DNA of 64,000 nt, from assembly GCA_021793175.1 (NCBI GenBank), contig JAJYTH010000003.1, forward strand, positions 1 to 64,000. The letters run 5' to 3'. Within the stretch, counting starts at the first letter, position 1, and each line of letters starts with the position of its first letter. Shown one piece after another: positions 47,364 to 57,468 of this stretch. The translations under genes and the position numbers were made by a program. Source of the stretch: Actinomycetes bacterium. Lineage in GTDB: Bacteria > Actinomycetota > Actinomycetes > Mycobacteriales > Pseudonocardiaceae. Under the pieces are notes generated by a model, which was not told the origin of the DNA, made no database searches, and was given only the letters and a program-made list of their open reading frames with translations.

Positions 47364-50348
47364 TCAGGACTCCTCGCGGTCCTGCCGATCGAACGGCCAA
47401 CCGCCCGGATCTCCCGGATCCTCGTCGTCCCCGCCACCGTCACCCGGTGGCTCCGGGACCTCGGGGTTGCTCGGCATCTCCGGCACCGTGACGTCCGGGT
47501 CCTCGTCCTCCGGAGGCGCCGACGGATCGGTCGAGGGGGTCTCCGAGGTCTCGCTTTCCTCGGAGTCCTCGTCGGGCGTTTCGGTCGGCGACGCGTCGTC
47601 CTGCACCGGCGGGGGCGGAGGAACGGGCCTGCCGATCGGCTCGACCTGCTCGAACTGCTCCATGGGTTTGCCCTGGAGGTAGGAGTCCATGAAGGTCTTC
47701 CAGATCTCGCCGGGCAACCCACTGCCGTAGATCGGGGCGTTGTTCGCGTTCCGGATGGGTTGGTGTTCACCACTTCCCACCCAGACGGCCGCGGAGACCT
47801 GCGGGGTGTAGCCCACCATCCAGGCTTCGGAGTTCTCGTTCACCCGCATGCCGTTCTGGTCCTCGTACTGGTGCGTGCCGGTCTTACCCGCGCAGGGGCG
47901 TCCTCCGGCACAGGCCAGCCTCGAGTCGCCCTCCACGACCGGGATCAGCGACTTGGTGACGTTGCCCGCAATCCGCTTGCTCTCCTCGGGGTCGTCGGAG
48001 AAGGCGGGCTCGCCCTCGGTGGCCACCTCGGAGGTCTCGTCGAACACCACCTCGCCGTCCGCGGTGGTCAGTTTGGCGACGAAATGGGGCTCGTGTCGGA
48101 TTCCGTCGGCGGCGAAGGTGGCGTACGCGGAAGCCATGTGCAGCGGCGACACCATGATGTCACCGCCGCCGATGGAGATGTTCCCGTCGAGCTTGTCCAT
48201 CGTGGGCAGGGGGTTGACGCCGTCGCCCTTTTCGGGGATGCCGGCGTCCGAAGCCGCGTCGGCCACCGCCTGCGGACCCACTTCGTTGACGACGATGTCG
48301 AAGAACACCGTGTTGATGGACCGTTCCATCGCCTCGGCGACGGAACACGGGTATTCGCACTGGGCGTTTTCGGAGTTGCGTACCTCGCGGCCACCGAATT
48401 CCCTCGGGGAACTGCCGTCGTAGACCTCTCCGAGGCCCTTGCCCTGCTTCAGTAGCGCCACGAGGTCGAACGGTTTGAACGACGAGCCCGGGTTACGTTG
48501 CGCGGAGGCCCAGTCGTACTGGTTCCCGTCCGCCTCGTAGGGGCCGCCGTAGTAGGCCAGTACTCCGCCGGTGTCCGGGTCGACGGCCACCAATGCCTCT
48601 TTCAGCATGTCCGGCTGGCCTTGCATGACCTGTTCGACGGCCTTCTCGGCGGCTTCCTGCGCCTCCTTGTCGATGGTCAGGTGAACTCTGTAGCCACCCG
48701 ACTGGAGATCCTCCTCCGGGTAGCCCTTGTCCTCCAGCTCCTGCTTGACCCGCTGCTGGATGTACTTCTTGGGACCGCTGATGGTCTCCGGCCTGGCCTC
48801 TTCGATCGGGATCAGCTCAGGCAGCGTCGCCTTGTCCCGCTCGGCCTGGCTGAGCCAGTTGTTGGCCACCATCTGGTCCATCACGTAGTTCCAGCGCTTT
48901 TCCCGTACCTCGGGGTTCTCCGACCGGCTGGGCTGCTGGATCATCCCGGCGAGCAGGGCGGCCTCGGAGGCGTTGAGGTCCACGGCGTCCTTACCGAAGT
49001 ACGCCTGGGCGGCCGTCTGGATACCGGACGCGCCCCGACCGAAATAGATCGTGTTCAGGTAGGCGGTGATGATCTCGGACTTGGACTGCTCGTTGCTCAT
49101 CTTGAAGGCCTTGACGATCTCAGTCCATTTCCGAGTGATCGAGTAATCGTCGTTCTCGGTGGCCACCTTGATGTACTGCTGGGTGATGGTGGAACCACCA
49201 CCGACGCCCCCGGTCAACTGGTTGTACACCGCGCGCAGGATGCCGCTGATGTCGAAGCCGGGGTTGGTCTCGAACGTCGAGTCCTCGGCCGCGTAGACCG
49301 CGTGTTTCACCACGGGCGTGATCTCGTGGGGCTTGAGCAGGATGCGGTTACCGCCGTCGGCCGGGATATCGCGCCCCATCTCGGTCTCCCCGTCGGAGTA
49401 GAGGTAGGTCACGACCTTGTCCTGCTGTGCGGCCACGGACTCGGGCGTGGGGACGTCCACGAGGAAGTACGTGATCGCGAAGGCACTGGCCGGAAGCACG
49501 AAGAAGAGGCAGATGAAGGCGTAGAGACTCCGCCGGATGATCTTCCAGCGGCGTTTCCGGCGTTGCGCCGGAGTGAGCGCCTTGCCCTTCTTGCCCTTCT
49601 TGCCGTTACTCGGGGCGGGCGTGTCGTTCGGGTCGTCGATTCCGGGTTCGTGCAGCCGGTCTCCGGACCTGGGACGGTCGGGGGCGTCGAAACGGTCGTA
49701 GCCGTCACCGTCGAACCCGCCGTCGGCCGTGCCGTTGTAGGCGCGGTGGGTGATCAGCTCGGGTTCGCGTTGCTCTGCCTCGTCCGGCGCGCCCGGCACC
49801 GCCGCGGCGGCCGCGACCGGTCGCTCACCGGGCCTGCGGGGTGGCCGTTGCCCACCGGGAGGCGGGGCCGGCCTGCGGGGCCCGCGCGGCGGCGCCTCCT
49901 CCCCGGAACGGGACGTGGGCTGCGGGTGCTGTCCGCGCCTTGCGGGAGGGCCCGGAGGATGCTCTCCCGGCGCTGCCTGGGGGCGGCGGGGCCGTTGGTC
50001 GGGCGAACGCCGACCGTGCGGGTCCGGCCCGCCGGGCCGCGGCGGCTGCTGTCCCCGGACGCCGGGTGGTGGCTGGGGCGAACGCTGTGGGTTCTGAGGG
50101 TTCTGTGGGTTCTGGGGCCTGCGAGGTCGTTCGGGGTGCCGGTTACCGGCGGGCGGGGGGCCTTGGGGCGGATGCGGACGTTGCCCGGGGTGTGCGGGGC
50201 GACGCTCCGGGGGACGGGGAGCGCGAGGCCGTTCATCGCCCGTCGGCCACTGCGGCCTGGCGGAGTGCCCTTCCGGACCACCGGAACCGGGCCAGCGCCT
50301 GTCGCCGGGTTCTTCCTCCGGCCAGGGGTGGTTTCTCTGGTCGTTCAC
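47364..50348 (-). CDS. Bifunctional class A penicillin-binding protein (PBP1A/PonA-like) with long Pro/Arg-rich N-terminal tail
   Basis: Transglycosylase (AVYAAEDSTFETNPGFDISGILRAVYNQLTGGVGGGSTITQQYIK), transpeptidase (RNPGSSFKPFDLVALL, MERSINTVFFDIV, AGKTGTHQYEDQNG). Confidence 0.95.
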   Translation of the reverse strand: MNDQRNHPWPEEEPGDRRWPGSGGPEGHSARPQWPTGDERPRAPRPPERRPAHPGQRPHPPQGPPPAGNRHPERPRRPQNPQNPQNPQRSPQPPPGVRGQQPPRPGGPDPHGRRSPDQRPRRPQAAPGEHPPGPPARRGQHPQPTSRSGEEAPPRGPRRPAPPPGGQRPPRRPGERPVAAAAAVPGAPDEAEQREPELITHRAYNGTADGGFDGDGYDRFDAPDRPRSGDRLHEPGIDDPNDTPAPSNGKKGKKGKALTPAQRRKRRWKIIRRSLYAFICLFFVLPASAFAITYFLVDVPTPESVAAQQDKVVTYLYSDGETEMGRDIPADGGNRILLKPHEITPVVKHAVYAAEDSTFETNPGFDISGILRAVYNQLTGGVGGGSTITQQYIKVATENDDYSITRKWTEIVKAFKMSNEQSKSEIITAYLNTIYFGRGASGIQTAAQAYFGKDAVDLNASEAALLAGMIQQPSRSENPEVREKRWNYVMDQMVANNWLSQAERDKATLPELIPIEEARPETISGPKKYIQQRVKQELEDKGYPEEDLQSGGYRVHLTIDKEAQEAAEKAVEQVMQGQPDMLKEALVAVDPDTGGVLAYYGGPYEADGNQYDWASAQRNPGSSFKPFDLVALLKQGKGLGEVYDGSSPREFGGREVRNSENAQCEYPCSVAEAMERSINTVFFDIVVNEVGPQAVADAASDAGIPEKGDGVNPLPTMDKLDGNISIGGGDIMVSPLHMASAYATFAADGIRHEPHFVAKLTTADGEVVFDETSEVATEGEPAFSDDPEESKRIAGNVTKSLIPVVEGDSRLACAGGRPCAGKTGTHQYEDQNGMRVNENSEAWMVGYTPQVSAAVWVGSGEHQPIRNANNAPIYGSGLPGEIWKTFMDSYLQGKPMEQFEQVEPIGRPVPPPPPVQDDASPTETPDEDSEESETSETPSTDPSAPPEDEDPDVTVPEMPSNPEVPEPPGDGGGDDEDPGDPGGWPFDRQDREES

Positions 50349-50454
50349 TCAAGACCCTCCCAGATCGGCGCTTGCTGGCACGCCGTTCTGTGAACCGAAC
50401 CTACGTGCACCGCGGCAACGCGTGTGGCCACAAGTGTGCAGCCGGTGTCGTGTG

Positions 50455-50853
50455 TCACTGCTCCGCCGTCCTCCGGGACGGCGGGTGCGGGGACCCGGTT
50501 CCGAGGACGTACGACTTGACGAGATGGTTCCAGCCGCACAGCCGACACACCTCGACCACATACACGGTGAACTCGCTGAACAGGTTGGCCATGCGGTCCA
50601 GCTCTTCCGGAGCCTTGGCCGAACCGGCCACATGCTTCAGTTCGTCGCCGTACACCCAGCGCACGTCGGTCAACACGTCCCGGTGACACACAGGACATGT
50701 CGCCGAGCTGGGAGTTCCGTGGAACTTGGCAGCTTTGAGCAGGTAAGGCGTGGCATCGCAGACGTCGAGCGTGCTGACCCTGCCGGAGTAGAACTCGGCC
50801 AGCACCGCGCGCCGCTGGAGCGCGTAGTCGACAACCTGCCGCTGGTTTCGCAC
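50455..50853 (-). CDS. DUF5318 family protein (CxxC-containing)
   Basis: VRNQRQVVDYALQRRAVLAEFYSGRVSTLDVCDATPYLLKAAKFHG...CPVCHRDVLTDVRWVYGDEL; GTG at 50853. Confidence 0.78.
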   Translation of the reverse strand: MRNQRQVVDYALQRRAVLAEFYSGRVSTLDVCDATPYLLKAAKFHGTPSSATCPVCHRDVLTDVRWVYGDELKHVAGSAKAPEELDRMANLFSEFTVYVVEVCRLCGWNHLVKSYVLGTGSPHPPSRRTAEQ

Positions 50854-51032
50854 GCTCACAGGGTACGGGCTTTTGATGGTCGGATGTCTGAGAGTCGCGA
50901 GAAGAACCGCGGCGGGAACTGCGAAGAGAACGATGCGTAACCGTGCAGACACGCCGACATTCGGGTAACGATTCGATGAACACCATCGGTGATGGCGGGT
51001 TCGATCCCCCGTTAGATCCGCCACTTCGATGT

Positions 51033-51049
51033 ATCGGCTCGATATAATC
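51033..51049. promoter_or_regulatory. Putative PadR-gene promoter with palindrome over the -10
   Basis: Palindrome TATCG-GCT-CGATA (51033-51045) overlapping TATAAT (51044-51049). Confidence 0.55.
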
Positions 51050-51087
51050 GCGCTGTAGGTTGGGTAGTCGAGTAGCGGCGATCCACG

Positions 51088-51681
51088 ATGGCCAACGCCG
51101 ACGGTGTGGCCGACGTTCCCGGGAGGAGGTGCACTGTGCTGGAGCTCGCGATCCTCGGGCTGCTGCACGAGGCACCGATGCACGGGTACGTGCTGCGCAA
51201 ACGTTTGCACGAAACGCTCGGCATGTTCCGCACCTTCTCGTACGGCTCCGTCTATCCGACTCTGCGGCGAATGCTGCGGGCCGGGTTGATCGTCGAGGAA
51301 CCGGCTGAGGTGTCCACCGGTTGGAATCGCCGCGCGAAGCGCGTTTACAAGCTGACGGCCGAAGGGAAGGAACGCTTTTCCGAACTGTTGGCCGACGCCG
51401 GCCCGCAAACCTGGGACGACGAGGGATTCGGTGTCCACCTGACCTTCTTCTCCAGGACTCCGGCCGATGTGCGGATGCGGATCCTGGAAGGCAGGCGACG
51501 CCGTGTCGAGGAACGCCGCGAAGGTCTGAGGGCCGCGTTGGCGAAGGCCGAGGAGAAGATTGACCGCTACACCCGTGAGCTGCACCAGCTCGGGCTGGAG
51601 GCGAGCGAGCGGGAAGTGCGCTGGCTCAACGAGCTGATCGCACACGAACAGGCCGAGCAGCGAGGGCAGGAGCAAGGCTGA
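51088..51681 (+). CDS. PadR-family transcriptional regulator
   Basis: LELAILGLLHEAPMHGYVLRKRLHETLGMFRTFSYGSVYPTLRRMLRAGLI. Confidence 0.93.
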   Translation: MANADGVADVPGRRCTVLELAILGLLHEAPMHGYVLRKRLHETLGMFRTFSYGSVYPTLRRMLRAGLIVEEPAEVSTGWNRRAKRVYKLTAEGKERFSELLADAGPQTWDDEGFGVHLTFFSRTPADVRMRILEGRRRRVEERREGLRAALAKAEEKIDRYTRELHQLGLEASEREVRWLNELIAHEQAEQRGQEQG

Positions 51682-51763
51682 CGTCCACCGACGTCGACCG
51701 ACATCGCCATCGCCGCTCGACATCACCTACCACACCAGCAATGACAAGTAAGGAGATACCGGC

Positions 51764-52852
51764 ATGGGCGACAACCGCCGCGTGAAGGTAGCCATCGTTG
51801 GCGTCGGCAACTGCGCGGCGTCGCTTGTTCAAGGCGTCCACTACTACCGCGACACGGACACGAACACGCGCGTGCCCGGCTTGATGCATGTGCAGTTCGG
51901 CGACTACCACGTGGGTGACGTCGAATTCGTCGCGGCGTTCGACGTGGACGCCAAGAAGGTGGGGCGGGACCTGTCCGAGGCGATCCTCGCCAGCGAGAAC
52001 AACACGATCAAGATCTGTGACGTCCCGCCGCTGGGTGTGACCGTGCAGCGTGGACCCACGCTCGACGGGCTGGGCCGGTTCTACCAGGAGACGATCGAGG
52101 AGTCGGACGACAAGCCGGTCGACGTCGTGGAGGCACTGCGCGCCGTCGAGGCGGACGTGCTGGTGTCGTACCTGCCCGTCGGGTCCACGGAGGCGTCGCA
52201 GTACTACGCGCAGGCCGCGCTCGACGCGGGTGTGGCGTTCGTCAACGCCATCCCGGTGTTCATCGCCTCCGACCCGCAGTGGGCGGCGAAGTTCGAGCAG
52301 GCGGGTGTGCCGATCGTCGGTGACGACATCAAGTCGCAGGTCGGCGCCACGATCACCCACCGTGTGTTGGCGAAGCTGTTCGAGGACCGTGGGGTCCAGC
52401 TCGACCGCACCATGCAGCTCAACGTGGGCGGCAACATGGACTTCAAGAACATGAAGGAGCTGGACCGCCTGGAGTCGAAGAAGATCTCCAAGACTCAGGC
52501 CGTCACCTCGCAGATCGACCGCGACCTCGGCAAGGGCAACGTCCACGTGGGGCCGTCGGATCACGTGCAGTGGCTCGACGACCGCAAGTGGGCCTACGTC
52601 CGGTTGGAGGGGCGCGCGTTCGGTGACGCTCCGCTGAACCTGGAGTACAAGCTGGAGGTGTGGGACTCGCCGAACTCGGCCGGCATCATCATCGACGCCG
52701 TGCGCGCGGCCAAGATCGCGAAGGACCGCGGTGTCGGCGGCCCGCTGTTGTCGGCTTCGTCCTACTTCATGAAGTCGCCGCCGGAGCAGTACGACGACTC
52801 CACCGCCCGCGACTCCGTCGAGAAGTTCATCCAGGGCGAACTGGAGCGCTGA
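51764..52852 (+). CDS. ino1: Inositol-3-phosphate synthase
   Basis: [60 protein letters not shown]. Confidence 0.95.
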   Translation: MGDNRRVKVAIVGVGNCAASLVQGVHYYRDTDTNTRVPGLMHVQFGDYHVGDVEFVAAFDVDAKKVGRDLSEAILASENNTIKICDVPPLGVTVQRGPTLDGLGRFYQETIEESDDKPVDVVEALRAVEADVLVSYLPVGSTEASQYYAQAALDAGVAFVNAIPVFIASDPQWAAKFEQAGVPIVGDDIKSQVGATITHRVLAKLFEDRGVQLDRTMQLNVGGNMDFKNMKELDRLESKKISKTQAVTSQIDRDLGKGNVHVGPSDHVQWLDDRKWAYVRLEGRAFGDAPLNLEYKLEVWDSPNSAGIIIDAVRAAKIAKDRGVGGPLLSASSYFMKSPPEQYDDSTARDSVEKFIQGELER

Positions 52853-52936
52853 ACCGCGTTCCGGACGCTTGCTCGATGATGTCGTGAAAGCGATGTCGCG
52901 AAGGCCACCTCGCGCGTATCCGCGGCGGGGTGGCCT

Positions 52937-53593
52937 TCACCGTATTCGGCGCAGGGCCTCCGGTAGTTCGGTGATGTCGTCGATGACGGCGGCGGCTTCG
53001 GCGAGGACGTTGGGGTCCGGCGGGAAGTGCGGATTGGGCACGGCGACCACCGCCATCCTGGCCGCCAGCGCGGCACGCAGGCCGTTGGTCGAGTCCTCGA
53101 CGGCGGCGCAGCGCATGGGCGCGATGTCGAGCCGACGGGCCGCCTCCAGGTAGACGTCGGGCGAGGGTTTGCCCGCGTCGACCTGTTCGCTCGACACGGC
53201 CACCCGCACGAGGTCCGTGAGGCGGGCGGCGGAGAGAAAGGCCTCGATCAGCACCGGCGGTGACGAACTGGCGATGGCGACGGGGTGACGCTCGGCGACG
53301 GTCCGCACTGTTTCCTCGGCGCCCGCGAGGATGGGCGGCCCCGATTCGTACCTTGCCGCCATCCTGCCGATCACGGTGTCGGCGACCTCGTCCGCGGTGA
53401 GGCGGGTGCCGAGTTCCTCGACGAGGTAGCGCGCCCATTCCGGTGTGCTCATGCCCTGGATCGCCCGTGTGGCTTCTTCGCGCCACTGCCCGCCGTGTTC
53501 GGCGACCACGGCCCGGCGTACTTCGTCCCACATACGTTCGGAGTCCACGAGGACTCCGTCGAGGTCGAACACCACTGCATCCACCCGGATCAC
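52937..53593 (-). CDS. HAD-superfamily hydrolase (beta-phosphoglucomutase-like)
   Basis: VDAVVFDLDGVLVDSERMW, VAIASSSPPVLIEAFL, GKPSPDVYLEAARRL, AVEDSTNGLRAALAARM. Confidence 0.92.
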   Translation of the reverse strand: MIRVDAVVFDLDGVLVDSERMWDEVRRAVVAEHGGQWREEATRAIQGMSTPEWARYLVEELGTRLTADEVADTVIGRMAARYESGPPILAGAEETVRTVAERHPVAIASSSPPVLIEAFLSAARLTDLVRVAVSSEQVDAGKPSPDVYLEAARRLDIAPMRCAAVEDSTNGLRAALAARMAVVAVPNPHFPPDPNVLAEAAAVIDDITELPEALRRIR

Positions 53594-53869
53594 CGTACTC
53601 ACGATGCCGCGGTCCGACACTTCGTGGAACTTCGGTTCCGCTCGCGGAGCATCACTTCGGCAGACGAGCGTTCTGTCGCCGGAGCCCGGTCGGACGCGTT
53701 CGGTACTCACGTGTCGGTACTCACCTGTCCACCTTCGGGCGTGAAGGTCACGGCGAGGTCGCACAGGGTGGCCAGACAGTGGCCGAACGGGGTGAGGACG
53801 ACTCCGCCGAGGAATGAAGTCGACGAATACCGCTCAGATCCTTGCCTGAGCTAACTATTTTCCCTTGGC

Positions 53870-55159
53870 ATGGCTAACGGAATCGCGGCGGAATGTCGTG
53901 AGTTACTCCGATGCGTACGAAGGATTTCGCTGTCTGTGAGTACTCGAAACCATTCGACTCTGTTCTCAGCCGTCAAAGAGCAACCGAAACAGGTATGGAT
54001 CACCGCATTCGCGGCCGTCATCGCCTTCATGGGCATCGGGTTGGTCGACCCGATCCTGTTGTCCATCGCCGAGGGTCTGGACGCCTCACCGTCGCAGGTG
54101 ACACTGCTGTTCTCCTCCTACCTCGGCATCCAGGTGCTCGCGATGCTCGTCACCAGCGCGTCCAGCGCGCGATTCGGTGCCAAACGCACGGTGCTCATCG
54201 GCCTCACCCTGATCGTGCTCGCCACATTCGCGTGTGGACTGGCGGGCAGTATCGAACAGCTGATCGGGCTACGGGCCGTGTGGGGACTGGGCAATGCCTT
54301 CTTCATCGCCACCGCCCTATCGGTGATCGTCGGCGCGGCCACCGGTGGCCAGGCCGGTGCCATCCTGTTGTATGAGGCAGCACTCGGCCTCGGACTGTCC
54401 GTGGGACCGTTGCTGGGCGCGTTCCTCGGTGACATCTCGTGGCGGGGCCCGTTCTTCGGCACGGCCGTTCTCATGTTGTTCGCTCTTGTGCTGTGCGCCG
54501 TGTTCCTACGTTCCGACGCACGGGAGGATCGTCCCCGCGTGCGCATCACCGATCCGCTCCGCGCGTTGGGGCATCCGGGCCTGCTCCGCGTGTCCGTCGG
54601 TTCCGCCCTCTACACGGCCGCGTTCTTCACGGTGCTCGCCTGGTCGCCGTTCGTACTGGAATGGGGCGCGATCGCGATCGGACTGGTGTTCTTCGGTTGG
54701 GGCGCGTGCGTGGCGGTGACCGGTGTGCTGTTGGCTCCGCGGTTGTCGGCCAGGCTCGGGGAGACGAGTGCCACTGTGGTGTCCGTACTCGGCTACGCCG
54801 TACTGCTGCTCGTCATGATCGTGCCCAGCAAGCCGTTGCTCGTGGTCGCCATCGTGGTCAGCGGTCTTGTCTCCGGTCTGTTGAACACTCTGTTCACCGG
54901 CACGGCGATGTCGATCAGCAGCGCGCCACGGCCCGTCGCCAGCGCCGGGTACAACTTCTGTCGCTGGCTCGGCGGGGCCGCCGCAGCCACGCTCGTGGGT
55001 CATATCGCCGAATGGTTCGGATTCGCCCAGGCGCCGTTCCTGGTCGCCGGGGTGCTGTGTGTGCTCTCGGCCGCTCTGCTCGCCGCGGGCCGAGGGGCGG
55101 ACCGCGGTGCTGTGCCGAAGAGGGCCTCGTCCGCCGAGGGGGCAGCCGAGAAGGTCTAG
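53870..55159 (+). CDS. MFS transporter
   Basis: 12-TM pattern, GIGLVDPILLSIAEGLDASPSQVTLLFSSYLGIQ, SSARFGAKRTVLIGL; N-terminal start uncertain. Confidence 0.88.
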   Translation: MANGIAAECRELLRCVRRISLSVSTRNHSTLFSAVKEQPKQVWITAFAAVIAFMGIGLVDPILLSIAEGLDASPSQVTLLFSSYLGIQVLAMLVTSASSARFGAKRTVLIGLTLIVLATFACGLAGSIEQLIGLRAVWGLGNAFFIATALSVIVGAATGGQAGAILLYEAALGLGLSVGPLLGAFLGDISWRGPFFGTAVLMLFALVLCAVFLRSDAREDRPRVRITDPLRALGHPGLLRVSVGSALYTAAFFTVLAWSPFVLEWGAIAIGLVFFGWGACVAVTGVLLAPRLSARLGETSATVVSVLGYAVLLLVMIVPSKPLLVVAIVVSGLVSGLLNTLFTGTAMSISSAPRPVASAGYNFCRWLGGAAAATLVGHIAEWFGFAQAPFLVAGVLCVLSAALLAAGRGADRGAVPKRASSAEGAAEKV

Positions 55160-55211
55160 ATCCTTACGGTCCGTATGCGCGCAGCCGATTCGGCGGACCA
55201 GGGCTTAGACC

Positions 55212-55233
55212 GTTCGCCTGATGTTCACCGACA
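55212..55233 (+). promoter_or_regulatory. Candidate PHO box (tandem 11-bp direct repeats)
   Basis: GTTCGCCTGAT GTTCACCGACA, two adjacent 11-mers beginning GTTCRCC, upstream of a PhoX-type gene. Confidence 0.55.
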
Positions 55234-55303
55234 GGCATACCGTGGCTCGCTTTGAGCACTTAACGTCACCGGCGCTTGCCTTGTTCGAGTGACTGGAGGC
55301 CGT

Positions 55304-57385
55304 GTGTCCACAGAGCCGAGACGTCTGCTGCCCTTGCTGAGTTCTCATCGTCCTGGTCGTTCGGCCGTCACGTGCGAGTACCGCTGCGGCAACGCGTGCG
55401 CGCACCCCGCCCCGAACACGTCGGACAACACCTACTTCGGTGACGTCGCGAAGAGTGTGGTGTCGCGTCGGGGCGCACTCAAGGCGACCGCGGTGATGTC
55501 CGCGACCGCCGCGGGTTTCGCGGCTCTGTCCGGGACCGCGGCCGCCGAGGGCACCGTTCCTCCAGCCCTGGCGGGCCGGGGACGGGGCGGGAGGCCGTCG
55601 TGGCCGGTGCCGGGTACCGACTTCGAACCGGTCGAGCCCAACACCGCCGACGCGGTGGTGGTCCCCTCCGGCTACGACCAGGAAGTCGTGATCCGGTGGG
55701 GTGATCCGGTGTTGCCGGGCGCGCCGAAGTTCGACTTCCACAACCAGACCGCCGAGGCGCAGGCCAAACAGTTCGGCTACAACAACGACTTTGTCGGCCT
55801 GATCCCCCAGGACCCCTTCGGCCGGCGGAACCTCATGGTGGTGAACCACGAGTACACCACCGAGTCGCACATGTTCCCCGCCGGAACCTATGACGCCGAG
55901 AACCCGACCGAGGAACAGGTGCGGATCGGGTGGGCCGCACACGGCCTGTCCGTGGTCCAGACCGTGCGGGACCGGCGTGAAGGACTGCGGGTGGTGCCGA
56001 GCAGGTACAGCCGACGCATCACCACCGACACCGAGTTCGAGTTGCGTGGCCCGGTCGCGGGCTCGGACCACCTGAAGACCTCCGAGGACCCCGAGGGCCG
56101 CACGGTCCGCGGCACGTTGAACAACTGTGCCGGTTCGGTGACGCCGTGGGGCACGGTGCTGTCGGGTGAGGAGAACTTCAACCAGTACTTCGCGAACGCG
56201 GAAACCGTCACCGACCCCGTGCGGTCCGAGCGGTTGCAGCGGTACGGCATCTCGGGCGGTGCGACCACGCGGAAGTGGGAGCGGTTCGACAAGCGGTGGG
56301 ACATCGCACAGGAACCCAACGAGTCGAACAGGTTCGGTTGGATCGTCGAGATCGACCCCAACGACCCGCACTCGACGCCGGTCAAGCACACCGCGCTCGG
56401 CCGGTTCAAGCACGAAGCCGGCAGCGTGAAGATCACCAAGGACCGTCGGGTCGCCGTGTACTCCGGTGATGACGAGCGGTTCGAATACATCTACAAGTTC
56501 GTCTCCAAAGGCAAGTACAAGCCGGGACGCAGCGCACACGCCCGTAAACACAACTCGCGCCTGCTCGACGACGGCACCCTCTACGTCGCGAGGTTCACGG
56601 GCAACAGCCCCGAAGAGGAGATCGACGGCAGCGGCGAACTGCCCTCGGACGGCCAGTTCGACGGTCGTGGCGAGTGGATCCCGCTGGCCAGCGGCAATAC
56701 CTCGCACGTTCCGGGGATGACGGCGGAGGAGGTCTACGTCTTCACCCGTCTGGCGGCCGACAAGGTCGGTGCGACGAAGATGGACCGTCCCGAGGACATC
56801 GAACCCAACCCGCGCAACGGCAGGGTGTACGCGGCGCTGACCAACAACAGCGACCGTGGTGCCGCGGGCAAGGGCGCCGCTGACGAGGCCAACCCGCGTA
56901 ACGGCAACCGCAACGGCCACGTGCTGGAGTGGGAGGAGGACCACGGCGACGCGGCGTCGACCACGTTCTCGTGGCGGCTGCTGCTGGTGTGTGGTGACCC
57001 GGCCGAGGCCGACACCTACTTCGGTGGTTTCGACAAAAGCCAAGTCAGCCCAATCTCGTGCCCGGACAACGTGGCTTTCGACAGCTACGGCAACCTGTGG
57101 ATCTCCACCGACGGAAACGCCCTCGGCTCGAACGACGGCCTGTTCTCCGTGCCGGTCGAGGGCCGGGAACGGGGGAAGGTCAAGCAGTTCCTGACCGTCC
57201 CGATCGGAGCCGAGGCCTGTGGCCCCGTGGTCACCGACGACGTCGTGCTGGTCGCCGTGCAGCACCCCGGTGAGGGCGGAACCCCCGAAAACCCGCAGTC
57301 CCACTGGCCCGACGGCGGCGACTCGCCGGCGCGGCCCGCGATCGTGGCGGTGTGGAAGAAAGGTGGGGGCCGCATCGGTCGGTAG
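55304..57385 (+). CDS. phoX: PhoX-family (DUF839) Tat-exported phosphatase
   Basis: RLLPLLSSHRPGRSAVTCEYRCGNACAHPAPNTSDNTYFGDV, Tat-like SRRGALKATAVM, DRPEDIEPNPRNGRVYAALTNN, CPDNVAFDSYGNLWISTDG. Confidence 0.92.
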   Translation: MSTEPRRLLPLLSSHRPGRSAVTCEYRCGNACAHPAPNTSDNTYFGDVAKSVVSRRGALKATAVMSATAAGFAALSGTAAAEGTVPPALAGRGRGGRPSWPVPGTDFEPVEPNTADAVVVPSGYDQEVVIRWGDPVLPGAPKFDFHNQTAEAQAKQFGYNNDFVGLIPQDPFGRRNLMVVNHEYTTESHMFPAGTYDAENPTEEQVRIGWAAHGLSVVQTVRDRREGLRVVPSRYSRRITTDTEFELRGPVAGSDHLKTSEDPEGRTVRGTLNNCAGSVTPWGTVLSGEENFNQYFANAETVTDPVRSERLQRYGISGGATTRKWERFDKRWDIAQEPNESNRFGWIVEIDPNDPHSTPVKHTALGRFKHEAGSVKITKDRRVAVYSGDDERFEYIYKFVSKGKYKPGRSAHARKHNSRLLDDGTLYVARFTGNSPEEEIDGSGELPSDGQFDGRGEWIPLASGNTSHVPGMTAEEVYVFTRLAADKVGATKMDRPEDIEPNPRNGRVYAALTNNSDRGAAGKGAADEANPRNGNRNGHVLEWEEDHGDAASTTFSWRLLLVCGDPAEADTYFGGFDKSQVSPISCPDNVAFDSYGNLWISTDGNALGSNDGLFSVPVEGRERGKVKQFLTVPIGAEACGPVVTDDVVLVAVQHPGEGGTPENPQSHWPDGGDSPARPAIVAVWKKGGGRIGR

Positions 57386-57468
57386 TCGCCGGTACGGCCG
57401 GTGACTACTGCCCGCCTTCGACCCGGTCCGCCAAGAGGTCGGTCGGCTTACGCGTTTACCGTAGACGC

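Noticed and set aside
48498-50393. 631-aa plus-strand ORF opposite the PBP gene
   Set aside because: Shadow ORF; the minus strand carries PBP transglycosylase and transpeptidase motifs.
55205-57304. 699-aa minus-strand ORF opposite phoX
   Set aside because: Shadow ORF; the plus strand is a full PhoX-family protein with Tat signal.
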